A DNA stretch of 64,000 nt from Acanthornis magna (lineage: Eukaryota; Chordata; Aves; Passeriformes; Acanthizidae): the NCBI GenBank assembly GCA_036785705.1, contig JAWUZG010000029.1, positions 12,539,501-12,603,500 on the forward strand, written 5' to 3'. Position numbers and translations under genes: made by a program. Position 1 is the first letter of the stretch. Every line of letters starts with the position of its first letter. The notes beneath the pieces are model-generated. The model had not been told where the DNA came from. It saw only the letters and a program-made list of their open reading frames with translations, and ran no database searches. Below, piece after piece: positions 62,518-64,000 of this stretch.

Positions 62518-64000
62518 GTGAGTTGTCTTTTTAGTACCTACCCTTAGACAATATAAAAGTAGTTATTCACTCGGAGGTGGTTAATAAGTTGCTCCCTTCT
62601 ATCCAAAGTTGTTGTTTGTATCTATTTAAATTTACACAGCTTATTACTTTAAGCTTTCATAAACATAGTATCTACTCAACTGCATCTACTTTTATTCAAT
62701 AGGAAACACGTTTATCTTCTTATTATGAAACCTTTAGATGTTCCTGTAGTCTGTGAACCATGCCGAAAAAACCATTGGAAATTCAGTGAACTCTTCAGGC
62801 ATAAAGTAAACAAAAAAGTTACTGTACATCTTTGAATTTGACAAGAAGTGTGAATTTTAACAGGATTCAAGACTTTGCCTTCCGAGTAACTTTCAGTCAG
62901 TGATATTTCACTGAAGTGTTAGTCTCTCAAACAACTTCCCATGGCCCAAACGTTTTTTTTTGTTGTGATATATTTTCTTTCATGTAAACTTGGTGTGTTA
63001 TACACTCTGTATGGCAGGGTGCATTTAAACAACATAAACTTCCACAGTTGTCACCTTTTAACGCCAGCATTTGTAATTTGGTAAATGAAGCCATCCTCCT
63101 AAAATTTCCAGAAAGCAATAGGATAGCTTATTTGTTGTTCTTTCATGAGTAGTATCCTAGTTCTTGAGTTTGGTTTTAAGCTATAATCTAAAGCTTGCAT
63201 TTAAGAAAAGGCACACTAGTGAAGGATCTCTTTTCTAGACAAGAAAGATCTTCAGTAGATTTTTTTTGTCAGCATTCCTTTACTAGATAAATAATCTTGT
63301 TTATTAATTTGACATTTTGAAGCTTCGGGAGCTGACTGTTCAATAGTTCATTAATACAGTGAAAAATACTCATTCTGATTTAATTTGAGAAAGCAGATTT
63401 TGCTTGCCTGAATGCTGTAATTTTGAGACTGGACTTTCTGTTTTCTCTCTAGGTGGAAAAACAGTTGTAGCATAGTGTTCTGATGCAGTTCTTTTTTTAG
63501 GCCAGTTTCTCAACAGCTTGTACGACTGAGAGGAACAGAGTGGGTTTATATCTCTGGTTGAGGCTTCAGAGTACAGATTTTCATGAGTGCTTTCAGAATA
63601 TTGAAGACTATGAATAGAAAATGCTACCAACTCATGATGTTTCATTTTGAATGCTACAGCATCAAGGGACCTCAAGATCATAGCAGTTTTCTTTGTAGAA
63701 ATATTTATTTTCAGGAGAACATATTGGGAACCGGTGTCCTATACTGCCACGTATCAGCAAGAATGAAAACCAGGTTTTTGTCTTAATATTAGAAGCTAAA
63801 ATTTTATGTCTGAGATCTGACATGTGATTAGGATTTCTGTTCTGTTATTCTTTGAATTGTTTTGTTTGTTTGCAAAATAGCAAATAGCAAAGTTATTACT
63901 GTATAAATTGTTACTTGTTATGCACAAATAGCACTGTATTAGGACTGTATGTCATTGGTGCATAAGTAATGGGATGTCAGAATTGCTATGAGAGTTCTGT
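62518..64000 (+). other. STARD3NL: STARD3NL intron 2, start (runs off the window)
   Basis: Begins with the donor GTGAGT. No sequence encoding the next expected segment of the MENTAL domain was found before the window ends, so intron 2 is at least 1.48 kb. If not spliced, the frame would read nine more residues and stop at TAG 62,545-62,547. Frames at 63,370-63,786 have no recognisable domain. Confidence 0.75.

Noticed and set aside
63440..63480. tttctctctag followed by gtggaaaaac as the next STARD3NL exon
   Set aside because: The translation does not match the MENTAL domain segment expected after residue 75 and soon reaches a stop.
1..64000. CRISPR array, operon, prophage or bacterial insertion sequence
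   Set aside because: No regularly spaced repeats, no dense coding and no bacterial signals. The whole window behaves as vertebrate nuclear DNA.

Overview
The window looks like avian nuclear DNA, most likely from a passerine. It is AT-rich, intron- and desert-like vertebrate sequence sprinkled with CR1 LINE fragments, which typically end in the bird CR1 tail (cccttccaac followed by attctatgattct-like octamers). It also holds a 500-bp solo LTR of the kind common in bird genomes and, at 53,459-53,606, a SINE made of a tRNA-Ile-like head fused to a CR1 tail. That SINE architecture is the one described for the passerine family TguSINE1. There are no bacterial-style genes, operons, CRISPR arrays or rRNA genes.

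Only one protein-coding gene is supported: STARD3NL (MENTHO) on the + strand. Its first coding exon is at 62,222-62,517, with the ATG at 62,293, a clean AG acceptor before it and a GTGAGT donor after it. It encodes the N-terminus and first transmembrane helix of the MENTAL domain. A strong CpG island at about 49,440-50,310, with GC boxes and a plausible non-coding exon 1 ending at a GTAAGC donor (49,711), is the likely promoter. Intron 1 is then about 12.5 kb, and the window stops inside intron 2.

Layout: 1-40.8 kb is non-coding sequence with old CR1 pieces (1.3, 2.2-2.5, 7.2, 16.1-16.7, 18.65 and 26.0-26.7 kb), simple repeats and a few stretches that look regulatory (22.2-23.1 and 31.0-31.2 kb). 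A small isolated CpG island lies at 40.83-41.12 kb, an ERV solo LTR at 45.69-46.19 kb, and a CR1 tail at 49.03-49.34 kb directly abutting the STARD3NL promoter island. Intron 1 carries a retroposon cluster (53.15-54.19 kb) and a 1.1-kb CR1 with a decayed reverse transcriptase (57.26-58.38 kb).

From the known vertebrate gene order (EPDR1, then STARD3NL, then TRG/AMPH), the left part should be the intergenic region between EPDR1 and STARD3NL. I found no EPDR1 exon. I saw no clear undescribed system. The best leads are the orphan CpG island with a TATA/CRE-like arrangement, the E-box in the STARD3NL island, the inverted retroposon tails in intron 1, and a diverged duplicated segment at 38.1 and 40.0 kb. 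All coordinates of decayed repeats are approximate because no alignment could be run.
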